From contig NZ_CP036281.1 of the NCBI RefSeq assembly GCF_007750395.1, forward strand, positions 3,185,001-3,249,000: a stretch of DNA of 64,000 nucleotides. The letters are read 5' to 3'. The notes beneath the pieces were generated by a model. That model searched no databases. It was not told the origin of the DNA and saw only the letters and a program-made list of their open reading frames with translations. This DNA comes from Polystyrenella longa (GTDB lineage: Bacteria > Planctomycetota > Planctomycetia > Planctomycetales > Planctomycetaceae). Position 1 is the first letter of the stretch. Each line of letters starts with the position of its first letter. The position numbers were made by a program, and so were the translations under genes. This document shows, in pieces, positions 8,272 to 16,751 of the stretch.

Positions 8272-9711
8272 TTACTCCAAAGCGAAGTATTCCCCAGAGG
8301 TACTCTGAGCCAGTCGTGTCAAGAACTCCCCTCCGCTCCAGTCAAAGTCCTCGTTGTGAACCGAAAGGCCTCCCACACCGACGCAGTGAACTTTGATCTT
8401 CTGTACTGTTAACGTTTGGCCGAGCTTCAAAACGGCTCCCTGGCCACCTTCGCCTAAAGTCGGGATTCCATCCGAATAGAGCAAACAAGTCATCGGCCCG
8501 TTCAAGCTCACCGCTTCCTGCAGCGCGGCGAGAGTGGGAGTCCCTCCTCCCGCTTTTAACTCTTTCACGAATTCGATGGCTTGATCTCGGTTCTCGCGTG
8601 TCGCTTGGGCCCAGTGCAGATTGGAAATGATGGATGAGGGGTACTTCGAAAGACGAGGGGAAAGGTCTTCTTGTCCTCCGAAGCCACAGATTGCAAATTC
8701 TTCAAACGGCATCTGGTCTATTTTTTGGCAAACATCAGCTTTGATTTTCTCAAAGACTTCTGGTTGGCTATTCCCTTGGGCGTCAAAGGCAACTGAAGCA
8801 GAGGTGTCGGGCAAAAACAGGACTCGGCCCGAACTCTCTTCTAGGAACTCCAGTTCAGGTTGGCGAACTTTGATCGTTAGATCAGGTTTGATTTCCACGA
8901 TTTCAGTTTCACCATCCTCATCGAAGAGAACTGTTTTTGCCTGATCTTGATCCACCTTTTTCAGCCCCGTGCATTCATCGAGTGGAGTCACACTATCGTC
9001 CCACTGGGATTGCGGGTTGTTGAACACAGCCTCCGCATCAGAAGAAATCCGCAGGAACTGAGCTTGCTTCTCTTGAATGAGATACCGCAGAAAGTGTTCG
9101 ACCTGGGCTCGATGATTGGGACCGTTCCCGTAATCGGCACGGGTCGTGAGCCAACTGATCGTTGTGTCTTCCGGGAACGTTTCCATTTTCCCGTAACTCG
9201 TTTCAGGATTAGTGACACTGCCTTCACACGGCATTTGTGTTGCTGACAGGGAGAGTCCTTGTTCTCGATCCTTAATTAATGGAGACCCAATTAGGATCAC
9301 TCGCGGTTTAAGTTTGGATTTTCGAAATTTGCGAATGGTGGCAGGGATGGAAATCAGATCGATCTCTTTTGAGCCTCCCGATAATTCTGGGTCGAGCCGT
9401 TCAAAGACTTTAGTGAGTTGCTCCTTAATCAGTCGTTTGCGGTAGGCTGGGGACCCGGCAGGAATCGTGATAGAGCCCAAAGACTCTTGGTTTTCTGTCA
9501 GGAAGAACGTCATCGGCGTTCCCACAGGAGCCGATTCCATCGTGCTGAGCAGGTTAGTTCGAATGGAGTGCCCCAGTTCTATTGGCACCCCCATCGGTAA
9601 TCCCAGAAAGATTTCCTCGGTAGGGTTTGGTGCGATGGATTCCGTCGCACATCCCGTTAAAAGTAGAAGCGTCGAGACGATGGATCGTGAAAGAATGCGT
9701 CGAAGTAGCAT
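8272..9711 (-). CDS. Lipoprotein with C-terminal von Willebrand A domain
   Basis: A 479-residue exported protein. The signal peptide ends in a lipobox (LLLLTGC, Cys about 21), so it is probably membrane-anchored. The N-terminal half (about 30-260) is unrecognised. From about residue 295 there is a vWA domain with the MIDAS motif DTSAS (DxSxS), a conserved threonine region GGGTPTLAAL, and a strand ending YSDGIPT. vWA domains bind ligands through a metal ion. GAGGA lies about 8 nt before the ATG, and the gene is in line with the coupling-protein gene. A vWA lipoprotein inside a transfer operon suggests a role in mating contact or envelope assembly, which is inference. Confidence 0.75.
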   Translation of the reverse strand: MLLRRILSRSIVSTLLLLTGCATESIAPNPTEEIFLGLPMGVPIELGHSIRTNLLSTMESAPVGTPMTFFLTENQESLGSITIPAGSPAYRKRLIKEQLTKVFERLDPELSGGSKEIDLISIPATIRKFRKSKLKPRVILIGSPLIKDREQGLSLSATQMPCEGSVTNPETSYGKMETFPEDTTISWLTTRADYGNGPNHRAQVEHFLRYLIQEKQAQFLRISSDAEAVFNNPQSQWDDSVTPLDECTGLKKVDQDQAKTVLFDEDGETEIVEIKPDLTIKVRQPELEFLEESSGRVLFLPDTSASVAFDAQGNSQPEVFEKIKADVCQKIDQMPFEEFAICGFGGQEDLSPRLSKYPSSIISNLHWAQATRENRDQAIEFVKELKAGGGTPTLAALQEAVSLNGPMTCLLYSDGIPTLGEGGQGAVLKLGQTLTVQKIKVHCVGVGGLSVHNEDFDWSGGEFLTRLAQSTSGEYFALE

Positions 9712-9780
9712 AATTCTGTCCTCAAGTAAAAAAGGGGGTTCGGTGAGTTGCTGGTCGTCGTTTAGCGAATTACGAAGCTG

Positions 9781-10977
9781 TTATTCAGGCTGTTTCAGTT
9801 CCTCAAAAGCTTGTTGGGCCAGGGTGGCCTCTACGTCAGCGAGGGCTTTGCTGCGAGCAGCGTCTCGTGATTGCGACTGGACTTTCTCGTACTTCTTAAG
9901 TGATCGCCAATGAGCGAGAACGCGGCTCTCATACTCCTGGGTTACAGTCTCTGTCCGTTTAGAAAGCTCCAGTGCGTTCGACTGCTGCAGAATGAATTTG
10001 CCCAACGGTTTGTCAATAACATTCAGCTCTGCGGCCATAAGTTCCAAAGCGGGGTTCTTTTTCTTCCGCATCGGGAACGCCAGCTTGCCTATCCAGACGG
10101 CTAGCTCTTTCGCTCCCATCGCTGCACAGATGAGCGTCCCCGCCGAGATTGGTACGATCAACATTGGCCAGCCGAACCGAGCTCCTTCCTCGACATGAGT
10201 GCTTCCCAAGGCGAATCCAATCACGGTTACTCCAATCACCGAGAGTTTGGCTCCGGTGCGACTGACGAGGCGTACGGCCCAGTGGACATCGAATTTTTCT
10301 GCATACATCCAGAAGCTGAGGGCAAAGAAGGAACCGAAGCTAATTGCAAACACCAGGCCCCGAGCCCCCCACTCCGATTGTGCGAAGCCCCAGTCAGACT
10401 GGAGGGCTACCTCTTTTTCGAAAATAAATTCGAACCCGAGCAGAATGCTGGCGACCGAAAGGGCAGCCAGAACGCCGACTAAGATGAAGGAGCGATTTCT
10501 GGTAAACAGGACCGGTCCCCCTAAATTGAACTCATCGAGTTTGACCGGAACCGTGATCTCATCGGGCTCGTTCTCCAGTTTGCTGTTCAGTCGAGATCGC
10601 CGTGTTTGCAGTCGCTGCTTTTGCAGGGAGATTTCTTCGATAGCTCCTTTAGCCAGAGATCGCCAACGTGAGAGCTTCGGGTCACTCATGGCAGAAGAAG
10701 TCGCCCAATTGGAGACTTCTTGTTCGTTGGCGAAGCCAGAGAGGCTCTCGGCGGTAGGGGTTGGAAAATGAGGAGGATCTTCGGATAAAGCAGACGTTAG
10801 TTTGTCGAAATCAATCGACTCGATTTCTGGGGATGGTCCAGTGGGGCTTAACGGAGCGGCTGGTGACCCTTCTTTGATCAAACGGTTTTCTTGATCAGAT
10901 TTCTTTTGACGCATGGCCGGTTCGTCAGGGGCCGAACTTGCCCAAGGATTTGAATTCAGAAAGTGGTTTTCAGACAC
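9781..10977 (-). CDS. Four-TM membrane protein of the transfer operon
   Basis: A 398-residue protein if started at the GTG at 10977, which has AGGA 8 nt upstream; the ATG at 11079 would add 34 unlikely residues. The cytoplasmic N-terminal region is followed by a helical segment rich in Lys/Arg/Gln. Four membrane helices follow (starting at SFILVGVLAALSV, GLVFAISFGSFFAL, LSVIGVTVIGFAL and MLIVPISAGTLI), then a C-terminal coiled coil of about 90 residues (LELSKRTETVTQEYESRVLA). No family is recognised. It may be a structural part of the mating apparatus, judged only from its place in the operon. Confidence 0.65.
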   Translation of the reverse strand: MSENHFLNSNPWASSAPDEPAMRQKKSDQENRLIKEGSPAAPLSPTGPSPEIESIDFDKLTSALSEDPPHFPTPTAESLSGFANEQEVSNWATSSAMSDPKLSRWRSLAKGAIEEISLQKQRLQTRRSRLNSKLENEPDEITVPVKLDEFNLGGPVLFTRNRSFILVGVLAALSVASILLGFEFIFEKEVALQSDWGFAQSEWGARGLVFAISFGSFFALSFWMYAEKFDVHWAVRLVSRTGAKLSVIGVTVIGFALGSTHVEEGARFGWPMLIVPISAGTLICAAMGAKELAVWIGKLAFPMRKKKNPALELMAAELNVIDKPLGKFILQQSNALELSKRTETVTQEYESRVLAHWRSLKKYEKVQSQSRDAARSKALADVEATLAQQAFEELKQPE

Positions 10978-11135
10978 GTTAATAATCCTGATAAGTGGAG
11001 ACAGGGTTAGAACAGAGAATCTCGAATAGGAAGTATCGAGTCCCCCACAAAAAGCTGTTTTCTTAGCACGTATTGACATAGCCTCTCCGTGATACTGAAA
11101 AGGCTTTGACGGATCTGCGAGTTGAAATTGGTCGT

Positions 11136-11330
11136 TTATTCAAGATCTTCTGGCGATGAAGTCATTTCTCGTTCATACCAAAACCCAATAACCCGAATGA
11201 GAGAATCGATGTGTTTACCGTCACTCACCATCGAGCTCTTTTCATCGGAAGACGATGTTGCTTCAACATTTATGATAAATTTTCTGGACTCCATACCCTG
11301 AAAGCAGTCGTGGTTATCTGGGTTTGACAT
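11136..11330 (-). CDS. Small hypothetical protein at the head of the transfer operon
   Basis: A 64-residue acidic protein (MSNPDNHDCFQGMESRKFII start, many Ser/Asp/Glu). The ATG at 11330 has an excellent ribosome-binding site (GAGGGG about 6 nt upstream), so I prefer it to an in-frame upstream start at 11348. The gene lies just downstream of a 14-bp inverted repeat at 11408-11439 and could be the first gene of the minus-strand operon. No function can be assigned. Confidence 0.5.
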   Translation of the reverse strand: MSNPDNHDCFQGMESRKFIINVEATSSSDEKSSMVSDGKHIDSLIRVIGFWYEREMTSSPEDLE

Positions 11331-11829
11331 GAATTCCCCTCTATCCAAGACTGATGAGTATTTCCGGGATCAATAAATAGGTTTTAGACCAGACTCCCCC
11401 ATTCTAAAAGTATTTACTTGTACTCACAAGTAAATACTTGTTTTGGTTTAAAAAAAACTGGACTTATTTGAGATTGGACATCTAAAGCATGACTTAGCTC
11501 AATACCATCAAGTCTTTCAGCTTCTTAAAAACAGTGACACTTACGATCGCTCTGTGAAGGGAGACGTTCCCTAAAGCTTCTCTGGCCTCCAATCAAAATG
11601 CAGGAATACAACGGCGAAGTATGGCGGCGACTGCAATGCCTTTGCAGATAGATAAAAGCAGAGTGAGTGTAGGTCGGAAGTTAGAAGGCTCTGATACAGG
11701 AGGAAGCAATGAGTAAGTGATATGGTGACGATTAAAGACGTCACCTACTTGTTGATACCTCCGGCAAAATACTCAAGTACATCCAGACTCTGTCATCAGA
11801 AGTTACCAAACATGAATGAGCAAACTGAT
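11331..11829. promoter_or_regulatory. Gene-free AT-rich stretch with a strong inverted repeat
   Basis: About 500 bases without a convincing gene. It separates the transfer operon from the CHAT operon. The conspicuous element is the inverted repeat at 11408-11439, described separately. Nothing else I can name is visible. It probably carries the promoter of the minus-strand transfer operon. Confidence 0.5.
11408..11439. repeat. 14-bp perfect inverted repeat, candidate operator or oriT element
   Basis: Left arm AAGTATTTACTTGT (11408-11421), four-base spacer ACTC, right arm ACAAGTAAATACTT (11426-11439); the arms are exact reverse complements. Each arm also contains its own small palindrome (AAGTA-TT-TACTT and AAGTA-AA-TACTT), giving four AAGTA/TACTT half-sites in 32 bases. 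There is no T-run on either side, so it does not look like an intrinsic terminator. It lies 78 bases upstream of the first gene of the transfer operon. A binding site for the RHH-like protein at 5.3-5.6 kb is one possible explanation. Confidence 0.7.
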
Positions 11830-13152
11830 TCACTCAAACCTCAGTTCTGGTAGTCGATTACTTGATTTGAATTGCCCCCCCGAGGAACGATACACCCGAA
11901 AGCTGAGACCACTAGTCGTAGACGGATTTGTTCTGAATGCCTGTAAGCTACAGGCCACTTCCTCTTTATTATCCTTGCAAATCAGCTTCACTTTCAAGTA
12001 TTTTTTGATGGTCTTAACCGCATCGGCAAGGATGACTTTTTGGGAGTCGTCAAACTCATTCCCTCTGTGGTCTAGCAACCACCGATTAATTTCTTCTTTC
12101 TTAATCTGATCTTCCTTCAGACCGAAGACTTTTGCAGCCCTAATCAGTCGTGATCTCGCCGCAACGTCTTCGATTTCATCGATATATTCAGCTACTTCCT
12201 CAGCCCTTTTGGCAACGGCGTTCAAAAGTTCTTTTATGCTCACGTCCGCTAGGACTGATTTCTTTTCTGACAATCCTTGACGTCTTAACCTCTCAGGTAA
12301 AATTACATCATCTTTATCAGCATGCCTGAAATCGGTGAACGTGTCAATTTTCTCACTCCATAAATCGATTCCATAGCAGCGATGGAGGTACTTGAAGACA
12401 CCGACAATCTCTTTCTTTTGATCGTCCGTCAATTTCTGGCTTTTAAGACCATTAAGATAGGCATTGATCGCCTCGTTGGAGAATATGGCATTGGGTGAAC
12501 CAAACACGACAGCATGGTAACTTCGATCACGGATGATCTTAACGGCTGCACGTAAATCAGCTTCTGACATCCGCGTCAATACGGTCATCCGCTCCTCGTC
12601 ACTCAGACGGCAAAGCTGCTCAACGAGTACCTCAAGAGCCCTGTTTCGACCTACGCGATCCCACTGTGCATTCGGCGGAGCAGTCACCGCAATCACGAAA
12701 TGAGTAACCTGACGAACAGCCTCTCTCTCAGCCCTCAACAATTTGATCGGCTTGGCAGGGTCACTCTTATCAACAGCAATACTCCCCCTTCTCGTCTTAT
12801 TTAACCTGGGGTTAACTGAGTGACTTATTTCTTTCGGTGCATGCTTCAGAACGGCAGCGTAGAATGCTTTGATCCGGGTAGACAGTTCCTGCTCACCATC
12901 TTCTGTGGCCACATCGACGGCTTCCACGGCGTGAGCAGCTTCGATAATTGAATCAATAGGACGTTGGCCTACTTCCCCCTCCCACAACTCATCGCAGGTT
13001 TTAGGCGACCATCCGGGCTGCTCGCCCGTGCCATCGACCCCTGAAAGCCACTTTTCAACAATGCTTAGACCCACTTCATCGGTATTAAACAACCTGTCAG
13101 ACAGTTTATTCGCTTCATCAGCGGAAGGGCGTTTGGATTCAAAATCACTCAT
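11830..13152 (-). CDS. Unrecognised 440-residue partner of the TPR-CHAT protease
   Basis: A 440-residue soluble protein with no signal peptide, membrane segment or nucleotide-binding motif that I can see. It is mostly helical and charged, with several Lys/Glu-rich helices (SIKELLNAVAKRAEEVAEYI, SRLIRAAKVFGLKEDQIKK). The last 50 residues turn beta-like and basic (GLSFRVYRSSGGQFKSSN). It starts 44 nt after the stop of the CHAT gene on the same strand, with AGG about 8 nt before its ATG, so the two form an operon. In other CHAT systems a partner protein is cut by or regulates the protease; here that is only inference from linkage. Confidence 0.75.
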   Translation of the reverse strand: MSDFESKRPSADEANKLSDRLFNTDEVGLSIVEKWLSGVDGTGEQPGWSPKTCDELWEGEVGQRPIDSIIEAAHAVEAVDVATEDGEQELSTRIKAFYAAVLKHAPKEISHSVNPRLNKTRRGSIAVDKSDPAKPIKLLRAEREAVRQVTHFVIAVTAPPNAQWDRVGRNRALEVLVEQLCRLSDEERMTVLTRMSEADLRAAVKIIRDRSYHAVVFGSPNAIFSNEAINAYLNGLKSQKLTDDQKKEIVGVFKYLHRCYGIDLWSEKIDTFTDFRHADKDDVILPERLRRQGLSEKKSVLADVSIKELLNAVAKRAEEVAEYIDEIEDVAARSRLIRAAKVFGLKEDQIKKEEINRWLLDHRGNEFDDSQKVILADAVKTIKKYLKVKLICKDNKEEVACSLQAFRTNPSTTSGLSFRVYRSSGGQFKSSNRLPELRFE

Positions 13153-13196
13153 AACATGTACCTAGTCAACTGCTCAGATAAAATCTGACTCTTAGT

Positions 13197-16100
13197 TCAT
13201 TGTGAAACACCGGATGTGAAGAATGCTGCCCAGAATACAGGCGATTGGAAAGGGGGAGTTTCAGAATCTCGCCAATGCTTCAAGACGCTCTCGCAGTCCG
13301 CTCGAAGACTGTGGTCGGATATTCCAGTAAACATTCCCATCTTTTCAACATAGTCCGCAGTTGCGGGGCCATCTTCAAGGCACTCCGCCAGATCATCTGG
13401 GACACCACGCATCCATCTTTGAGTCTGATCCAAAGCACGAGCAGGACTCAAACCACTGAGTAAGCGTTCATAGAATCGAGTAACTAAAATTGCGGTGGCT
13501 AAATCATCCACCTGCCACATGGCAAACACTCCGACTTTCATTCCGGCAACTAAGAAGGCAGTGGGAAATCCAAAGTGTTCATCAACTTCATCTGGCTGAA
13601 CAATACCACCTTCACAGCACGCCAACACGACCAATGTCGCATTTCGGAATTTGATGGTCTCCAGAACATCCTGAACGGAGAAAGTGACCTTTACGTTACC
13701 ATTTTCCCAAAAGACTAAGCTGGAGTTTAAAGGATCGTCTTGATCATAATAACCATGTCCCGAATGGTGGAAAATATCTATCTCAGCGGATGCCGCTCTA
13801 AGCTGGTGTACGACTTCGGGGGTAGAATCAAGATATTTTGCATTTGTACCAAAAGCAACGGTCAGCATCTTCTCCTCAATTTCAAGGAATTCAAGATCAG
13901 CCGTTCTTCGCACGGAGAGCATCCGTTCCATAGGTCCACGTGATCGTTTAAGGCACTGGCTTAGCACCGAGAAGCTAGGGACATAGTGGATCGAAAACTC
14001 ATCGCAGAGAAACTTGTACGGCTGTCGCCCCGGACAGATGTGGAAGGGAAATGAGTGCAATTCTCGATGAGGGACGATGATCAACGATTGGATGGAGTTC
14101 GGTAGCTTAGGGTAAACCGAGTCAAACAGCAGGTTGCCGAGACGGTCCAGAAGAGGCCGCATTAGTCGACCCCAGCGCATTGAGTTAAGCTTTCCACCTG
14201 AATCACATGAGTTTTGGTAGGCCGCCGCCCACTCACGGAGAATTGATTGCGTTTCTTCACGAGTTGTTTGAGGATATTCGATCAGTTCGACCGTTGCGTG
14301 GGTCACCACCACACAAACCGCTACTCGATCAGCCATATGAAAATAGAGGAAAGCCGTTTGTTCATCGGGTAGCATCTCTCGGATTTCACTCAATTCGAGC
14401 GGAGTAAATACATTCAATACTTCAAAAGCAGGAATTTGCTCTTCGATTCTTTTTTGAATTGCTTTCAGATCGTTTTCATATTGATGTCGCTGTTGATGTA
14501 GTTCTGGTTTTTCAAGAATCAAGAAGTCAGCGGTCACCTTGGACATCTCCTCGATTTTTAAGTCAGTACTTTCCAGGAAGTGATCCGTATAGAAAAGTCG
14601 ATTATTCATTGCCGAGATATTGGCTTGGGTATCCCGAAGTTGAGCCAAAAGCTTGCCGTCAACTACTCCTTCCAGTTGGCAATAATCGTTTGCAAGGACA
14701 CTTGATAACGAACGCATACGGCTCATTTCGGAAAATTTCAATACTTCGTTTGCGATGTCCTCCTTTGATCGACCACGGTCCAAACGTATAAGCAGGACTT
14801 GAATGAGACCATCGAACACATCCGACAGGCTGTATTCTAAACCCTGTAAACCAGAAGGACTCTTAGTACCTACCCGAATCTCCTCTGATACCTCAATGGC
14901 CATGCGCAGGGCCGCTTCTGCAATATCCAGTTGTTCTGCCGTGCTTGCTGCAGACAATGTGGGAATCAGCCGTCGAGCAAAGATTTCACTCGCTTTCATT
15001 CGCAGTGAAGGTGAGTGGCTTATCCCTTGTCTAAACATATCTCTGCAGATTATCCATGCCGTTTCGGCATGCTGTCTGGCAGCTTCAGAATCATCTAGTT
15101 TAGCGAGAGTTTCCGAATAATTGAGATACAATGATGCAAGTAAATGGTGTTTCTTATGACTTTCAGTCCGATCATCATCCTGAATTGTTGCGATGGCACT
15201 CTCGAAAACATCTTTTGATTCTGTCATGCGATGGCAGTGATTTAATGCAGATGCATATAACTCCATCGCCAATACAAGTTTTTCACTTCCTTTCTTTAAG
15301 CGGGTTTCAAACTCTTTCTCTCGAATTCTGACTGCACTGGCAGACGAAGACAGGGCTTCCCCGGGGAGGTCGATTTGAATCAACGCCATAGCATGATTAT
15401 TATAAAGCCCGGCGAGAAGATCGCAGTAATTTATGGGATCGCGAGCATAAAGCGGTTTAACAATTTCAATTGCCTCCTCGGCAGTATGAATCGCCAATCT
15501 TGGCTGGCCCATATCAAAGAGAAATCCTGTGTAATTGCGAAGTGAGCTCGCGTACTCCACTTGGTACCCTCCTTTGGTATCTTCAACAAGCTGTCGTAGC
15601 ATTCGAACGGCAAACACATGATAAGCGTCTGCTTTTTCTGCATCACCATTTTTCGAGAGAAGAATTGCGTAGGCTTGCATAGTTCGTGATCGCTGTAAAA
15701 CATCCTCTGGTAAATCCTTGTCTACAAAGGTCTTCCACCCTAAATTTGCGAGCAATAGCAGCTGACGAGCTTCCTCATAATTATTATTTCTTTCGTATTC
15801 AATCGACGCCTTATCGGTTAATTCAGATAAAAACGGCCGAGCAATTCCCGCTAACACTTCCAATGTGCCCGCGTTAATAACGGGTGTGTGGGGCGAACTT
15901 TTTAACAAATCCTCATGAAGTTCGATGAGCCTAGCCACTGCACTCGGAAGGTCGCCATGAACACCACAATGAGTCACCTCAACCAATGAAGCAAATGTGG
16001 ACAAGTGCTTATCGCCCAGGCGTTCTGCCGCAATAATTACAAACCTAGCAGCCTTGAGAACTCGATCTTGATGAGATTTCGCTGAACGCCTAACGAAGTC

Positions 16101-16433
16101 AATATTAAGACTTCGTTCTATTATACTGGCGTTTGGAAGGACTTTGAGCGTGTCAAGTTGCTCTGAAGTCCAACGCTTTTCAAACAGTAGCCATGTCGGG
16201 GTCGAAACCACACTGTGATAACTGATGTACAAGCACAACCAAATTCGTTGCCAAATCGAAATAACTGAAGCACTTCGGAATACTTCCTGAAGTCCTTCCT
16301 CGGCCTGGTTCTCAAGAGGGTGCGGGATAATTGAAAGCCGAAGCAGTGCGGGCCAATCCTGAGCTTTGATGAAGTTACTGATTTCCTCGGCCTGAGGTTC
16401 ATTTTCGTCTTTCGAATTGGCCTGTTTTGCCAT
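13197..16433 (-). CDS. TPR-CHAT caspase-like protease (defence candidate)
   Basis: A 1078-residue protein when started at the ATG at 16433, which has AAGGTGG about 6 nt upstream; a TTG at 16595 would add 54 atypical residues. Residues about 150-600 are helical repeats consistent with TPRs (for example NNYEEARQLLLLANLGWKTF, LAIHTAEEAIEIV). The C-terminal 300 residues form a CHAT domain with catalytic His893 in HSGHGYY and Cys939 or Cys940 in LACCEGG. It also has the CHAT-typical SLIIVPHRELHSFPFH and a final ALDQTQRWMRG helix. CHAT proteases are clan CD cysteine peptidases related to caspases and act in several bacterial immune and cell-death systems. It is co-transcribed with the 440-residue gene. 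Confidence 0.9.
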   Translation of the reverse strand: MAKQANSKDENEPQAEEISNFIKAQDWPALLRLSIIPHPLENQAEEGLQEVFRSASVISIWQRIWLCLYISYHSVVSTPTWLLFEKRWTSEQLDTLKVLPNASIIERSLNIDFVRRSAKSHQDRVLKAARFVIIAAERLGDKHLSTFASLVEVTHCGVHGDLPSAVARLIELHEDLLKSSPHTPVINAGTLEVLAGIARPFLSELTDKASIEYERNNNYEEARQLLLLANLGWKTFVDKDLPEDVLQRSRTMQAYAILLSKNGDAEKADAYHVFAVRMLRQLVEDTKGGYQVEYASSLRNYTGFLFDMGQPRLAIHTAEEAIEIVKPLYARDPINYCDLLAGLYNNHAMALIQIDLPGEALSSSASAVRIREKEFETRLKKGSEKLVLAMELYASALNHCHRMTESKDVFESAIATIQDDDRTESHKKHHLLASLYLNYSETLAKLDDSEAARQHAETAWIICRDMFRQGISHSPSLRMKASEIFARRLIPTLSAASTAEQLDIAEAALRMAIEVSEEIRVGTKSPSGLQGLEYSLSDVFDGLIQVLLIRLDRGRSKEDIANEVLKFSEMSRMRSLSSVLANDYCQLEGVVDGKLLAQLRDTQANISAMNNRLFYTDHFLESTDLKIEEMSKVTADFLILEKPELHQQRHQYENDLKAIQKRIEEQIPAFEVLNVFTPLELSEIREMLPDEQTAFLYFHMADRVAVCVVVTHATVELIEYPQTTREETQSILREWAAAYQNSCDSGGKLNSMRWGRLMRPLLDRLGNLLFDSVYPKLPNSIQSLIIVPHRELHSFPFHICPGRQPYKFLCDEFSIHYVPSFSVLSQCLKRSRGPMERMLSVRRTADLEFLEIEEKMLTVAFGTNAKYLDSTPEVVHQLRAASAEIDIFHHSGHGYYDQDDPLNSSLVFWENGNVKVTFSVQDVLETIKFRNATLVVLACCEGGIVQPDEVDEHFGFPTAFLVAGMKVGVFAMWQVDDLATAILVTRFYERLLSGLSPARALDQTQRWMRGVPDDLAECLEDGPATADYVEKMGMFTGISDHSLRADCESVLKHWRDSETPPFQSPVFWAAFFTSGVSQ

Positions 16434-16664
16434 TGGTGTCCACCTTGCAAAATACAAGTGTTTAATGCGATTGAAGGTCACGTATGCCCCAAAAGAGGTT
16501 GGGCTAGAACGGAATGAACCGTTTGTAAAGCCTTCAGCTGTATACGCAGGATTTTGACTCATCGCGAATGTCTGATGACGGCAAAATATGAACAAGAAAG
16601 TATAGTGTAAATGCTCACTGATTTGGTCATTCCACTCAGAAAATGCTGATTGACTTTATTCACG

Positions 16665-16706
16665 GGCTGTGTCCCTACTGTTGTTGTAAACAAACAAGGG
16701 ACAGCC
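16665..16706. repeat. Inverted repeat in the CHAT/ardC divergent promoter region
   Basis: GGCTGTGTCCCT (16665-16676) faces AGGGACAGCC (16697-16706); the arms match apart from a two-base insertion in the left arm. The 20-base loop is rich in GTTGTTGT and AAACAAACA. It lies between the start of the minus-strand TPR-CHAT gene (16433) and the plus-strand ardC-like gene (16752), so it could be a shared operator. It lacks a T-run and is unlikely to be a terminator. Confidence 0.45.
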
Positions 16707-16751
16707 GATGCATAAAAGAAAAGTGACCAATCGCCTGAAGTTTGGGTGATC

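Noticed and set aside
9467-9913. Plus-strand frame of 148 codons rich in Ser/Arg/Cys
   Set aside because: Overlaps the start of the vWA lipoprotein gene and the end of the 4-TM gene on the other strand; no ribosome-binding site and no family resemblance.
10199-10771. Plus-strand frame of 190 codons
   Set aside because: Entirely antisense to the 4-TM membrane protein gene; composition (many Arg/Pro/Ser) is that of a shadow frame.
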